Assembly: GCA_017983695.1 (NCBI GenBank)
Contig: JAGOAX010000003.1
Coordinates: forward strand, 310,001 to 374,000
DNA: 64,000 bases
Origin: Ferruginibacter sp.
GTDB lineage: Bacteria; Bacteroidota; Bacteroidia; Chitinophagales; Chitinophagaceae
Reading direction: 5' to 3'
Position numbers and translations under genes: made by a program. The stretch's first letter is position 1, and every line of letters starts with the position of its first letter. Of the stretch, positions 33,922 to 43,757 are shown one piece after another. The notes beneath the pieces were generated by a model. The model was not told the origin of the DNA and searched no databases. It was given only the letters and a program-made list of their open reading frames with translations.

Positions 33922-35265
33922 TTAAATTGCCTGCCTTGCTTTAAGTTCCAGGTATTTATTTACTGCATTTACAGTAAGATTTTCGGGTGCAGTAAGTACC
34001 GACAGTATTCCATGCTTTTGCAGTTCCTTTACAATTAAACGTTTTTCAAATTCGAATTTTTCTGCAATGGTTTTTATATACACTTCTTCGATATTACCGG
34101 CATTAAGGTGAGAGAGTTGGTGTAGTTCTGTATTTTCGAAAAACACCACCATTAATAAATGATGTTTGGCAATGCTGCGTAAATAATTTAACTGCCTCCT
34201 TAATCCCGATAGTGATTCAAAATTGGTGTACAATATAAGCAGGCTGCGGTGTTTTATTCGGTTACGTATCTGCATGTACAACATTTCGAAATCGCTTTCT
34301 AAAAAAGCAGTTTCCTGGTTGTACAGTAATTGTAAAATATTTTCTCTTTGAATGGGCTTTCTGTCGGCAGCAATTAAAGAGCCCATCCTGTTGGCAAATG
34401 TCATTACACCTACCCTGTCTTGTTTTTGCAAACAAACATTACTTAATACCAGGGTGCTGTTTATTGCATAATCCAGTAAGGTAAGTTCATTAAAAGGCAT
34501 TTTCATTAACCGACCCTTATCTATAATGCTGTACACTTGCTGGCTTCGTTCGTCGGTATAATTATTTACCATTAAGCCTCCTTTACGTGCAGTTGCTTTC
34601 CAGTTAATGGTTCGCATATCATCGCCTCGTACATATTCCTTTATCTGCTCAAACTCCATGCTATGGCCAATTTTACGCATCCGTTTATTACCATGCTCCG
34701 ATTGTATGGTGGTTTGCGACAGCAACTCGTATTTACGCAACTGCAGGTACGATGGATAAACAGGAACGGTTGCTTCCAGATCAATATCGTGCCGGCGCAT
34801 TAATAAACCTAATAATGATCTTACATATAAAATGATATTACCAAAATGATATTCACCTCTTTCAACCGGCCTTAATTTATAGATGATATTTTTTTGTTCC
34901 CTTGCAGCAAAACGGTGTGTTAATTTCCAGTCTCTCTTTTGAAACTGAACCGGCAGTTCATCAATGATCTCCATAATTACAGTGAAAGGCATCCGGTTTA
35001 TAACCTGCAACTCAATTTTGTTTTCATCACCATTACTTAAGCGGTCGGCCGTTAAACGTTTAGCGGCAGGGCATCTGCTCATGATAAATAAAAACAGGTA
35101 ATCAATCAATATCAATATTACAAATACGGCCAACAATATTTTTGGTACCTGTAGTAAAGGTTTGTAAAAAAAAGAAAGTACAAATAAAACAATGCAAAGC
35201 CCTGTGGCAAGATAAAATCTTGTTGTAAGAAATAAGTTTCCGATATATTTTTTTACAGGGCTCAT
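33922..35265 (-). CDS. DUF58 domain protein
   Basis: A 447-residue membrane protein. Two transmembrane helices at about 10-50 are followed by a beta domain and then the DUF58 signature [34 protein letters not shown] at about 205-240, leading to a von Willebrand A-like domain. The MIDAS position reads IDKGRLM, not the usual D-x-S-x-S, so metal binding is doubtful. DUF58 proteins are encoded with MoxR ATPases and are thought to form a chaperone-like membrane complex. It lies 12 bp downstream of the moxR-like gene. Confidence 0.88.
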   Translation of the reverse strand: MSPVKKYIGNLFLTTRFYLATGLCIVLFVLSFFYKPLLQVPKILLAVFVILILIDYLFLFIMSRCPAAKRLTADRLSNGDENKIELQVINRMPFTVIMEIIDELPVQFQKRDWKLTHRFAAREQKNIIYKLRPVERGEYHFGNIILYVRSLLGLLMRRHDIDLEATVPVYPSYLQLRKYELLSQTTIQSEHGNKRMRKIGHSMEFEQIKEYVRGDDMRTINWKATARKGGLMVNNYTDERSQQVYSIIDKGRLMKMPFNELTLLDYAINSTLVLSNVCLQKQDRVGVMTFANRMGSLIAADRKPIQRENILQLLYNQETAFLESDFEMLYMQIRNRIKHRSLLILYTNFESLSGLRRQLNYLRSIAKHHLLMVVFFENTELHQLSHLNAGNIEEVYIKTIAEKFEFEKRLIVKELQKHGILSVLTAPENLTVNAVNKYLELKARQAI

Positions 35266-35277
35266 AGCTGAATACGG

Positions 35278-36255
35278 TTAACGTGGCACTTCAATAGCTT
35301 TTAAAATATTATCAATCAAATCATCTGCTGTAATACCTTCCATTTCTTTTTCGGCAGTAAGAATAATGCGGTGGCGTAATACATGCGGCGCCATTTCAAC
35401 AATATCTTCGGGGGTTACAAAATCTCTTCCTTTAATGGCCGCATTGGCTTTTGCCGAACGTAAAATTGCCAGCGATGCTCTTGGCGAAGCACCTAAATAT
35501 AAAGCCGGATTATTTCTTGTTTCATTAACTATCCGTGCAATAAACTCAATCAACTTTGGTTCTATAATAATTGATTGCACCTGGTTACGGAAATGCTGTA
35601 TATCTGCCGGCGATAATACCTTCTTTATATCTTCCAGCATTTGTCCCTGCGATTTTCCCTGCTGGTTGGTTAATATATTTATTTCTTCGGCCAATGTTGG
35701 ATATTTCACTTCTATTTTAAAAAGAAAACGATCCAGCTGTGCTTCAGGCAGGCGGTAAGTACCTTCCTGCTCTATAGGATTTTGAGTTGCTAAAACAATA
35801 AATGGCATACGCATTAAATGGGTATAACCATCAACAGTTACCTGGCGTTCTTCCATTACTTCAAACAAAGCGGCCTGTGTTTTTGCCGGTGCCCTGTTAA
35901 TTTCATCAATTAAAATAATATTGCTGAAGATGGGACCGGATTTAAAACGAAAATCTCCTTCCCGTGGATTGAATACCGAAGTACCCACCACATCGCTTGG
36001 CATAAGATCCGGTGTAAACTGCAATCTCGAAAAATCAACATCAATGATCTTTGCCATCAGCTTTGCAGTTAATGTTTTTGCAACACCGGGCACACCTTCA
36101 ATTAAAATATGTCCATCGCAAAGTAATCCTATCAGCAGCAGGTCAACCATTTTGTGCTGGCCAACAATTACACGGCCAATTTCGCTACGGATAGCATATG
36201 CTGCTTTATTCAGTCCGCTTAAATCAACACGTTGTTCAAAAAGATTTTCTTCCAT
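35278..36255 (-). CDS. MoxR family AAA+ ATPase
   Basis: A 325-residue AAA+ ATPase. Walker A is in EGVPGVAKTLTAKLMA, Walker B in IILIDEINRAPAKTQAALFEVMEE, sensor 1 in FIVLATQNPIEQEGTY, and the C-terminal lid contains GASPRASLAILRSAKANA. MoxR ATPases act with DUF58/VWA proteins in folding or activation of envelope complexes, and in some bacteria in stress responses. It is the second gene from the 3' end of a five-gene run (SpoIIM-DUF4129-DUF4350-MoxR-DUF58) on the minus strand, with 12-bp gaps on both sides. Confidence 0.94.
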   Translation of the reverse strand: MEENLFEQRVDLSGLNKAAYAIRSEIGRVIVGQHKMVDLLLIGLLCDGHILIEGVPGVAKTLTAKLMAKIIDVDFSRLQFTPDLMPSDVVGTSVFNPREGDFRFKSGPIFSNIILIDEINRAPAKTQAALFEVMEERQVTVDGYTHLMRMPFIVLATQNPIEQEGTYRLPEAQLDRFLFKIEVKYPTLAEEINILTNQQGKSQGQMLEDIKKVLSPADIQHFRNQVQSIIIEPKLIEFIARIVNETRNNPALYLGASPRASLAILRSAKANAAIKGRDFVTPEDIVEMAPHVLRHRIILTAEKEMEGITADDLIDNILKAIEVPR

Positions 36256-36267
36256 CAGTTATTGTGT

Positions 36268-37467
36268 TTACTTTTTATAGAAATGCTGTATTTGTTCATT
36301 TAAAGATAGTAATTGGTAGTCATCCACCACTGCATTATTGTGTACATGGCTGATAGCCCTGTATAGTGATTCCACCCTGTTTTTTTCTACGCCGCTCTTC
36401 CTGCTTAGTGTTGTAATAAACTCATCGTTGATTAGATTGGTGTTTAAAAAATAATTATTACGCACATGTTCATTAAAATAAGTGGTCATTTTTTCTGCAA
36501 TATTCTTATTGTCTTTTTTCTGCAGGTACAGGCGGCCAATGGTTTCGGTAAAAGTAACAGAAGTGTTTTCATTTGGTTTTACTTTTTCAACAATGCGCTG
36601 CCGGCGTTTGCCACCAAATAAAATATATAATGCCAACAGCAAAATACTTAACCAAAAAGCGGCTGCCAATGGAGGATATTTCATTATTGCACCAAAAGTA
36701 GAAAACCCATCATCATTACTGTTTCGGCTCCGTCTTGATGAGAGTTTACGGTAATAATCATCCCAATACAAATGATCAGGAAAGCTGCTTGTATATCCAA
36801 AGGCAGTTTGCATGTACTTATAATTATCCTGCTTTAGCAGGAAGTAATTGCTGAAAGCCCTTGGATCGCAATGTAAAATCAATTTGCCTTTACCATGAAA
36901 AAATAATATAAAATTGGCTTGCTGCTTTTCATTCACACCTAATACTTTGGTAAAAACAGAATCTTTAAAATAAAATGAATTTTTAAATGGTAGATAATAA
37001 TAAGAAAATGCCGGCTCCTGTAAAAGAGTTTTGGTTATCCGCATAGAGTCGTAAAAACTAGCATACGGTATTGGGTAGTAATTCTCACTACAGCCAATTT
37101 CTTTCAGCAGGTCATTATCAATATAATTGGCTGCAATAAAAAGGCTGTTGCCGGCATATACATAATCCAGCATTGCTTTTTTTTCATCCTCGTTTAAATA
37201 CAACCCCGGCGTTATACAAACATATAATGAAGCTGTATCGGAAATATCATTCCAGGTTTTATCAAAAGCCCTCTTTTCATTCTTGATATTATTACGGCTG
37301 AACATGTTTTCGAGCTGACGATAGGCTATATATGTGCCAAATGGTGCCCGGTCTGCTTTAGAAAATGTTTCATTTAATGCAGGCATACGCTTTTGAGCCG
37401 TTCTGCTGCAGGATGCAAAAAAAACTGCTGTAAAAAAAAGAAAAATATATGTAAACCTGGTGTTCAA
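36268..37467 (-). CDS. DUF4350 domain protein, lipoprotein-like
   Basis: A 399-residue protein. The N-terminus MNTRFTYIFLFFTAVFFASC has a lipobox-like end (FASC), then a soluble region of about 220 residues (FGTYIAYRQLENMF to the SFPDHLYWDDYY segment) that fits DUF4350, a transmembrane helix at about 265-285 (AAFWLSILLLALYILF), and a basic cytosolic tail. Such proteins occur with MoxR-DUF58 clusters. Function unknown. It is preceded by the DUF4129 gene with an 8-bp gap. Confidence 0.8.
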   Translation of the reverse strand: MNTRFTYIFLFFTAVFFASCSRTAQKRMPALNETFSKADRAPFGTYIAYRQLENMFSRNNIKNEKRAFDKTWNDISDTASLYVCITPGLYLNEDEKKAMLDYVYAGNSLFIAANYIDNDLLKEIGCSENYYPIPYASFYDSMRITKTLLQEPAFSYYYLPFKNSFYFKDSVFTKVLGVNEKQQANFILFFHGKGKLILHCDPRAFSNYFLLKQDNYKYMQTAFGYTSSFPDHLYWDDYYRKLSSRRSRNSNDDGFSTFGAIMKYPPLAAAFWLSILLLALYILFGGKRRQRIVEKVKPNENTSVTFTETIGRLYLQKKDNKNIAEKMTTYFNEHVRNNYFLNTNLINDEFITTLSRKSGVEKNRVESLYRAISHVHNNAVVDDYQLLSLNEQIQHFYKK

Positions 37468-37475
37468 AATTGTTG

Positions 37476-38222
37476 TTACAGTTTATTATTTAATGTTACA
37501 AAGCCGGGTTCCATTTTACGGTATATATTTTCGTCAATATTAAATTCGCCATACCACACATACTCATAATTTAATGTAAGGGCAGCAAAATCGTTCTGGT
37601 ATTGCTGGTTGGCAATTTCCCTAACATACTGGTAATTGGTTTTATCTGTTGCCAGCTCAACAAAATTTTTATTGGCGAGCTTATGCAGGGTTTGTAAATA
37701 TTGATATCGTACGGCCAGCCTGTAATTGCCATTTTTTACAGCATCCCGTATTAAACCTGTAAAGTCACTTTCGCTGCTTATGTTTTCTTCTGTCACTTCC
37801 GGTGTTGCAGTTGCCGATGCTGTTCTTTTTGTAAATGCTCCTTCTGTTAAAAACAGTTTATACAAAATGAACAGTACAAAAAATATTGCCAGGCCCCATA
37901 AAAAATACTCCAGCCCACGTGATGATAAAAGTCTATCGAGCCAGCTATCACCCACCGGTTCTTTATAATTTTTCTTTTGTTTATTTTCTTCTTCTTTTTT
38001 TGCCTTTAATAAACTGTCCAGGTATTTTGTATAAGCAAAACTTTTTAAATTTTTCCAGGCTTCAACTGTATCAGATGAAACAGTAAGTTGTGAAAAATAA
38101 ACAGTAGTATCAATTTCAATTACATTTTCACTTGAGTCTGAATAGACATATTTATCGTCCTGTGCTTTTGTTGCAGTACAGAACAGCAATAGTAAAATTG
38201 GTATGAAAATCGTTTTACGCAT
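37476..38222 (-). CDS. DUF4129-like membrane protein
   Basis: A 248-residue protein with a signal peptide (MRKTIFIPILLLLFCTATKAQ), a charged periplasmic stretch with a Lys/Glu-rich coiled segment (LKAKKEEENKQKKNYKE), one transmembrane helix (about 104-122, YFLWGLAIFFVLFILYKLF) and a C-terminal cytosolic DUF4129 part (LIRDAVKNGNYRLAVRYQYLQTLHKLA to YEYVWYGEF). Its start overlaps the end of the SpoIIM-like gene by 8 bp. DUF4129 domains are a regular partner of MoxR/DUF58 systems; the role is unknown. Confidence 0.8.
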   Translation of the reverse strand: MRKTIFIPILLLLFCTATKAQDDKYVYSDSSENVIEIDTTVYFSQLTVSSDTVEAWKNLKSFAYTKYLDSLLKAKKEEENKQKKNYKEPVGDSWLDRLLSSRGLEYFLWGLAIFFVLFILYKLFLTEGAFTKRTASATATPEVTEENISSESDFTGLIRDAVKNGNYRLAVRYQYLQTLHKLANKNFVELATDKTNYQYVREIANQQYQNDFAALTLNYEYVWYGEFNIDENIYRKMEPGFVTLNNKL

Positions 38223-39264
38223 CAGCTTTTTTCAACCGGTTAATGATACCATCGGGTTGAATATAATATCCTTTTTTATGCAGACGGATAGGCAGAATAA
38301 CAAAGTACCAGATGATAAATGAAAAAGAAGCGGCCAAAATAATGATACTTGCCCAAACCGGCAGGCCTGCATTGTTTTCTTTATCAAATGTCTGGCTCAT
38401 TAAATGCGTAACATAACTTTCGAAAAAAGCAGCCAGTAAAAGAATAGGCACTATTACCAACACCACTTTTAAAGCATCTTTTATACCTTGTTTAAAAGAG
38501 ATCATTCGGGAATAAGTGCCAGGAAAAATAATGCCGTTTGCAATAATAAAACCGGCAGTGGCAGCTATTACAAAAATGGATATTTCCAAAGTGCCGTGTA
38601 CCCATATTACCAGTATAGATTTCCACCCAAGCCCATGCGAAAAAAACATGTACTGAAAACTGCCCAGCATCATTCCCGTATCCCAAAGGCCGGCAACTCT
38701 TAAAATAAAAGGCCAGCGGAAAAGTGTGGGAATGCCCAGGAAAAAACCACCCAGTACAAACATCAGCGATACAAAAATATTGTTGATGGCAATGGTAACA
38801 AACATGGTAAAGGGGTTATCATCCTTATAAACCCCGAATGGGTCTCCTTTGGCAATATTATCTTCGGTCATGTTTACATAATCATCTCCTAAAACACCCC
38901 GTATAAAAGTCTCGTCATTTTTCGCACCCCATACACCTATTGTTACAAATAAAGCAAAAACTAAAAAAGTGAACAGTAAAATTTTGTGATAGCGTTTAAA
39001 TAAAAGCGGTAACTCATATTTCCAAAAGGTGAAAATGCGGGTGTATTTTTCTTTTTTATTCTGATAAATGCTTTGATAAATACCTGCAGCTATACCGTTT
39101 ATCCAGCGGGTAACTTTACTTTTGGGATAAAATGTTTTTGCATACGAGAGATCATCGATAAGGGTAATAAAACGTTCTGCCGTTTCATCAGGATTATCGG
39201 ATGCAGACTGCTGATACTCTTTCCATTTCTCCGCATTCTTTTTAATAAACATTGCCTCCCTCAT
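38215..39264 (-). CDS. Stage II sporulation protein M-like membrane protein
   Basis: A 349-residue integral membrane protein of the SpoIIM family. The cytosolic N-terminus MREAMFIKKNAEKWKEYQQ is characteristic of Bacteroidota members, which is why I keep the first ATG. Several helices follow from about residue 95 (ILLFTFLVFALFVTIGVW) to the end, with the conserved HGTLEISIFVIAATAGF block. In non-sporulating bacteria these proteins accompany RDD, MoxR and DUF58 genes; a role in membrane or cell-wall remodelling is assumed. It is divergent from the RDD gene. Confidence 0.88.
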   Translation of the reverse strand: MREAMFIKKNAEKWKEYQQSASDNPDETAERFITLIDDLSYAKTFYPKSKVTRWINGIAAGIYQSIYQNKKEKYTRIFTFWKYELPLLFKRYHKILLFTFLVFALFVTIGVWGAKNDETFIRGVLGDDYVNMTEDNIAKGDPFGVYKDDNPFTMFVTIAINNIFVSLMFVLGGFFLGIPTLFRWPFILRVAGLWDTGMMLGSFQYMFFSHGLGWKSILVIWVHGTLEISIFVIAATAGFIIANGIIFPGTYSRMISFKQGIKDALKVVLVIVPILLLAAFFESYVTHLMSQTFDKENNAGLPVWASIIILAASFSFIIWYFVILPIRLHKKGYYIQPDGIINRLKKADA

Positions 39265-39310
39265 ACCTAAGGTGCTTATTTACATAATTTAATACCCTAC
39301 AAATTGCTCC

Positions 39311-39346
39311 TTTTTTTATTAATAAAAAAATTCCTTTTTTATTAAT
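39311..39346. repeat. AT-only palindrome in the spoIIM-RDD promoter region
   Basis: TTTTTTTATTAATAAAAAAA is a perfect 20-base palindrome, and CCTTTTTTTATTAAT is repeated just downstream (39333-39346) with one T fewer. It lies between the divergent starts and could be an operator or simply an A/T tract; nothing else supports a role. Confidence 0.4.
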
Positions 39347-39377
39347 CTTGATTTTTCTGTTCGTATTTTGCATATAC

Positions 39378-40154
39378 ATGTCGATAATACAAATAGCCAC
39401 CCCGTTTAATATTGATATAGAATTTGAAATTGCAGAGTTTCATAAACGTCTGCTTGCGGCTATTATCGACCTGACCCTGCTTATCATTTACATATATGCC
39501 ATGCTGCGGCTTTTGTTTGGCGGATTTAATGTTGGAGAAGGCAGTATGGGCTTTTCCATATTGATACTATTATTGCCCACACTGTTCTATTCTTTATTTA
39601 CCGAGCTATGGATGAATGGGCAAACCATAGGGAAAAAAGTAATGAAGATTAAAGTAGTAAGCCTTGATGGTGGTGAAGCTACTTTAGGGCAATACCTGCT
39701 GAGATGGTTTTTGCGTTTTTACGAATGGGGCTTTATAATAATCGGGTTATTCTATTCAAATGTTGGCGCTGGTATTGTAGTGCTGGTATTAGGAGGTATC
39801 AGTACTATTATTATTGTTGCAGTTACTGCTAAAAGCCAGCGCCTTGGTGACCTGGCTGCCGGCACAGTTGTGGTAAATACAAAAACAAAACTTACCATTG
39901 ACGATACGATTTTTGTAGAGGTTAATAAAACAGATTACAAAGTAATATTTCCTGATGTTATGCGGCTTAGTGACAGGGATATAAACACCATTAAAAGCGT
40001 GGTGATGCAGGCTGGCAAAACCGGCAATTACGAAATGTGTAACCGGGTTGCTATGAAGGTAAGAGATGTTTTGAAAATAACTACTGATATGCATCCCGAC
40101 CAGTTTTTAGAAAAACTGCTGGAAGATTATAATTACCTGGCTACAAGAGAATAA
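39378..40154 (+). CDS. RDD family membrane protein
   Basis: About 258 residues from MSIIQIATPFNIDIEFEIAE (39378); the earlier in-frame ATG would put a hydrophobic stretch ahead of a family-typical N-terminus. RDD features are the FHKRLLAAIIDLTLLIIYIY first helix with its Arg-Asp pair, GQTIGKKVMKIKVV and QRLGDLAAGTVVV. Three or four transmembrane helices are followed by a cytosolic C-terminal domain of about 80 residues (MRLSDRDINTIKSVVMQAG). RDD proteins are proposed transporters; this one pairs with the divergent SpoIIM/MoxR/DUF58 cluster, a fixed association in Bacteroidota as I recall it. Confidence 0.9.
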   Translation: MSIIQIATPFNIDIEFEIAEFHKRLLAAIIDLTLLIIYIYAMLRLLFGGFNVGEGSMGFSILILLLPTLFYSLFTELWMNGQTIGKKVMKIKVVSLDGGEATLGQYLLRWFLRFYEWGFIIIGLFYSNVGAGIVVLVLGGISTIIIVAVTAKSQRLGDLAAGTVVVNTKTKLTIDDTIFVEVNKTDYKVIFPDVMRLSDRDINTIKSVVMQAGKTGNYEMCNRVAMKVRDVLKITTDMHPDQFLEKLLEDYNYLATRE

Positions 40155-40159
40155 AAAAT

Positions 40160-40186
40160 ATCACCTGCTTTATAAAAGCAGGTGAT
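40160..40186. terminator. Intrinsic terminator between convergent genes
   Basis: ATCACCTGCTTT (40160-40171) and AAAGCAGGTGAT (40175-40186) form a 12-bp stem with a 3-base loop. A T-run follows on the minus strand (from 40159 down), so it best serves the gene ending at 40196; it probably also stops the RDD transcript. Confidence 0.85.
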
Positions 40187-40195
40187 GAAAATATT

Positions 40196-40618
40196 TTACC
40201 TGAAACCGCCGCCTACACCAGCTACTAATACTACCAGTAAAGCCAGCGTAAAAATTACCAGCACAACAATAGTAAGTATGCCTACTATTTTAAAATAAGT
40301 AGCCATCTTATTAAGGCCAAGGGCAAAATGTCCCTGATCAGTTTGCTCGATACCCTTTTTAATATTTGTAGCTGCGGCAAGTAAAGTAATGTTTAGGGCA
40401 AGAGATATTGCCACAGTAATAATAAGGCCAAACATGTCGCCACCCGCTGAACTGACTCCCTTGCCAACACCAATTATTGTAGAAATAACTGAAAGGCCCA
40501 GTGATACAAAACCAATTATAGCATTAATATTTGCCCATTGTGCAATAGTGCTGAATTGTGATTTTCCTTCTTCATCAATATCTACTTCAAATATGCTTTT
40601 ATCCTGAAAATTATCCAT
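40196..40618 (-). CDS. DUF5362-like membrane protein, copy A
   Basis: A 140-residue protein with a short acidic N-terminus and three or four transmembrane helices (about 30-50, 60-80, 105-130). QWANINAIIGFVSLGLSVIS and the C-terminal LNKMATYFKIVGILTIVVLV fit the small DUF5362 membrane family. It lies 16 bp after a similar gene at 40635-41075; both have a polar N-terminus with an FQ-rich start and the same helix layout, so they are probably tandem paralogues. Function unknown. Confidence 0.72.
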   Translation of the reverse strand: MDNFQDKSIFEVDIDEEGKSQFSTIAQWANINAIIGFVSLGLSVISTIIGVGKGVSSAGGDMFGLIITVAISLALNITLLAAATNIKKGIEQTDQGHFALGLNKMATYFKIVGILTIVVLVIFTLALLVVLVAGVGGGFR

Positions 40619-40634
40619 AAATAAAATTTTAAGT

Positions 40635-41075
40635 TTAACTAAATAGATTGAAAGTGTTTATTAACAAACCTAGAATTGCAAAAACAGTGGTAATAATAAA
40701 AAAAGTACGCAGCGATTTTAGAGCACTGTTGAATTCTGTTGTGCTTTCGCTTAAAAGGCCGGTTTTTATCTTTCGGGAAAAATCAAAAAGAAAATAATAA
40801 ATGGCTACCATTACAGCTACCACCACTACAATAATTATGATAAATATATAACTGTCAAACCCACCCAAAACATCATAAACACCACCCAGCCGCTTAAAAG
40901 TACTGGTTAGTTGAGAGCCAGCCGCAACGCCAAAAAGTAATATTAAACCGCAGGCAACAAACATTACAATTGAAATAAATTTTGTCCACCTGCTGGCATC
41001 ATTAAGGTTTTGCCGCACTTCTGCATCAACCTGCAGGCCCATATTTGTCAAATGGTCATTTTGAAAATTCTCCAT
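40635..41075 (-). CDS. DUF5362-like membrane protein, copy B
   Basis: A 146-residue membrane protein starting MENFQNDHLTNMGLQVD, with helices at about 32-55, 73-95 and 122-143. DASRWTKFISIVMFVACGLILLF mirrors the QWANINAIIGFVSLGL segment of the downstream copy, and LKSLRTFFIITTVFAILGLL mirrors its C-terminal helix. It is first of the two-gene unit and is separated from proS by a terminator hairpin, so it likely has its own promoter. No function is known to me. Confidence 0.7.
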   Translation of the reverse strand: MENFQNDHLTNMGLQVDAEVRQNLNDASRWTKFISIVMFVACGLILLFGVAAGSQLTSTFKRLGGVYDVLGGFDSYIFIIIIVVVVAVMVAIYYFLFDFSRKIKTGLLSESTTEFNSALKSLRTFFIITTVFAILGLLINTFNLFS

Positions 41076-41138
41076 AAATAGTTTTTTGGTTAAAAGATAT
41101 AACGAATATGTAAAACTTTATCCATACCGCAAAACAAA

Positions 41139-41164
41139 CGGCGTTGAAATTTTTTTCAACGCCG
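41139..41164 (-). terminator. Terminator downstream of proS
   Basis: CGGCGTTGAAA and TTTCAACGCCG form an 11-bp stem with a 4-base loop. On the minus strand the stem is followed by TTTGTTTTG. It lies 28 bp past the proS stop codon. Confidence 0.75.
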
Positions 41165-41191
41165 CAGCAGATCAATTATATAAAACTAAAA

Positions 41192-42670
41192 TTAGTATGC
41201 CCTTGCAAACAACACTCTTTGTTTACTTGGCTTGCCGGTTAAAATGCATGTACCTTCCTCCTGTTTATTATCTAAAGGGATACAACGTATTGTGGCTTTA
41301 GTTTGCTCCTTAATTTTTTCTTCAGTTTCACCGGTACCATCCCAATGTGCAGCAATAAATCCGCCTTTATCATCCAATAGTTTTACAAAATCATCCCAGG
41401 TATCGGCATTGGTGATGCGTTCATTTCTAAAAGCTAAAGCACGGTTATAAATGTTTTGCTGAATGTCGGCTAATAATTTTACTACATAAGTAGATAGGCC
41501 TTCAATGCTCACACTGCTTTTTTCTTTGGTATCACGCCTGGCCAGTTCCACTACTTTATTTTCAATATCACGTAAGCCCATTGCAATACGAACCGGTACA
41601 CCTTTTAATTCATGTTCGGCAAATTTCCACCCGGGGCGGCTGTTATCATTGTTATCATATTTTACTCTCACACCTAATGCTTTCAGTTCTGCCATCAATG
41701 CATTTGCCTTTTCGTCTATAACAGCTTTGCTTTCTTCGCCTTTATAAATAGGCACAATTACTACCTGCAACGGTGCAATTTTAGGAGGCATTATCAACCC
41801 CTGGTCATCGCTGTGTGCCATTATTAAGGCGCCAATTAAACGGGTACTTACTCCCCACGATGTTGCCCATACATAATCAAGCGTATTATTCTTATCACTG
41901 AATTTTACATCAAAAGCCTTGGCAAAATTTTGCCCCAAAAAGTGCGATGTTCCAGCCTGTAATGCTTTGCCATCCTGCATCAATGCCTCTATGCAATAAG
42001 TATCTTCTGCCCCTGCAAAACGTTCGTTAGCAGTTTTTACTCCTTTAATTACCGGCACAGCCATCCATTCTTCTGCAAATTCTGCATATACATCCAGCAT
42101 TTTTGTTGTTTCTTCAATAGCTTCTTCTTTGGTGGCATGTGCAGTGTGGCCTTCCTGCCATAAAAATTCGGCAGTACGTAAAAATAACCGGGTACGCATT
42201 TCCCAGCGTACCACATTTGCCCATTGGTTAATTAGTAAAGGAAGATCACGGTAAGATTGTATCCAGCCTTTATAAGTATTCCAGATAATGGCTTCACTAG
42301 TTGGACGAATGATCAACTCCTCTTCCAGTTTTGCCTCAGGGTCAACCATTAATTTTCCCGGTTTTTCCGGGTCGTTTTTTAAACGGTAATGTGTTACAAT
42401 AGCACATTCCTTTGCAAAACCTTCTGCATTTTTTTCTTCTGCTTCAAACAAACTTTTAGGAACGAATAAAGGGAAGTAGGCATTTTGATGCCCGGTATCT
42501 TTAAACATTTTATCTAACTGGTCTCTCATGTTTTCCCATAAGGCAAAACCATAAGGTTTTATAACCATGCAGCCCCTTACGGCTGAATAATCGGCAAGGC
42601 CGCCTTTAATAACAAGGTCATTATACCATTGCGAATAATCTTCTGCTCTTGATGTTAGTTCTTTGCTCAT
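41192..42670 (-). CDS. proS: Prolyl-tRNA synthetase, short archaeal/eukaryal-like form
   Basis: A 492-residue class II aminoacyl-tRNA synthetase. The N-terminal [35 protein letters not shown] and the class II motif 2 region [24 protein letters not shown] are typical of the archaeal-type ProRS used by Bacteroidota, which lacks the bacterial editing insertion. [12 protein letters not shown] corresponds to motif 3, and the C-terminus ends in an aromatic residue (RAY), as in this subgroup. A degenerate palindromic repeat (42676-42705) begins 6 bp upstream of the start. Confidence 0.95.
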   Translation of the reverse strand: MSKELTSRAEDYSQWYNDLVIKGGLADYSAVRGCMVIKPYGFALWENMRDQLDKMFKDTGHQNAYFPLFVPKSLFEAEEKNAEGFAKECAIVTHYRLKNDPEKPGKLMVDPEAKLEEELIIRPTSEAIIWNTYKGWIQSYRDLPLLINQWANVVRWEMRTRLFLRTAEFLWQEGHTAHATKEEAIEETTKMLDVYAEFAEEWMAVPVIKGVKTANERFAGAEDTYCIEALMQDGKALQAGTSHFLGQNFAKAFDVKFSDKNNTLDYVWATSWGVSTRLIGALIMAHSDDQGLIMPPKIAPLQVVIVPIYKGEESKAVIDEKANALMAELKALGVRVKYDNNDNSRPGWKFAEHELKGVPVRIAMGLRDIENKVVELARRDTKEKSSVSIEGLSTYVVKLLADIQQNIYNRALAFRNERITNADTWDDFVKLLDDKGGFIAAHWDGTGETEEKIKEQTKATIRCIPLDNKQEEGTCILTGKPSKQRVLFARAY

Positions 42671-42675
42671 TTTTT

Positions 42676-42705
42676 CCCCTGTCCCAAATGGGAGATGATT
42701 GTGTT
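42676..42705 (+). repeat. Degenerate palindromic unit upstream of proS
   Basis: CCCCTGTCCCAAATGGGAGA followed by TGATTGTGTT is a decayed version of the trp-locus unit (CCCCTGTCCCCTAAAGGGG then AACTTAGATTGTTAC). As at trpD and trpE, it sits a few bases upstream of a start codon. Confidence 0.5.
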
Positions 42706-42937
42706 GTATTAAAAATATTGTTTTGTTTTCAGTGCTTACTACTTAACGTTGTGTAAATTTTGCCTTTTATGCACTCCATAATTTTCATTTATGGTATGTA
42801 GAAGGTTGTTTAGCACATCTTTAACATCACTTCAATAAACTTTACTGTCTTTTGGCAAAACATTTGAGCTATCTTTATAGTGCGTTAAAACTGCACAAAA
42901 GTAGTAACTTCATTTTTAATCGTTTAAAACTATTGCC

Positions 42938-43651
<714 letters not shown>

Positions 43652-43757
43652 TAATAACTTTCCCTTTGTACATTACAGCAATGAACAAAGAATGTTTTAA
43701 AGATTCTCCAGTTCAATTTTACCAAACAATATTTTGGAAGGCTAAACTATTAACGTT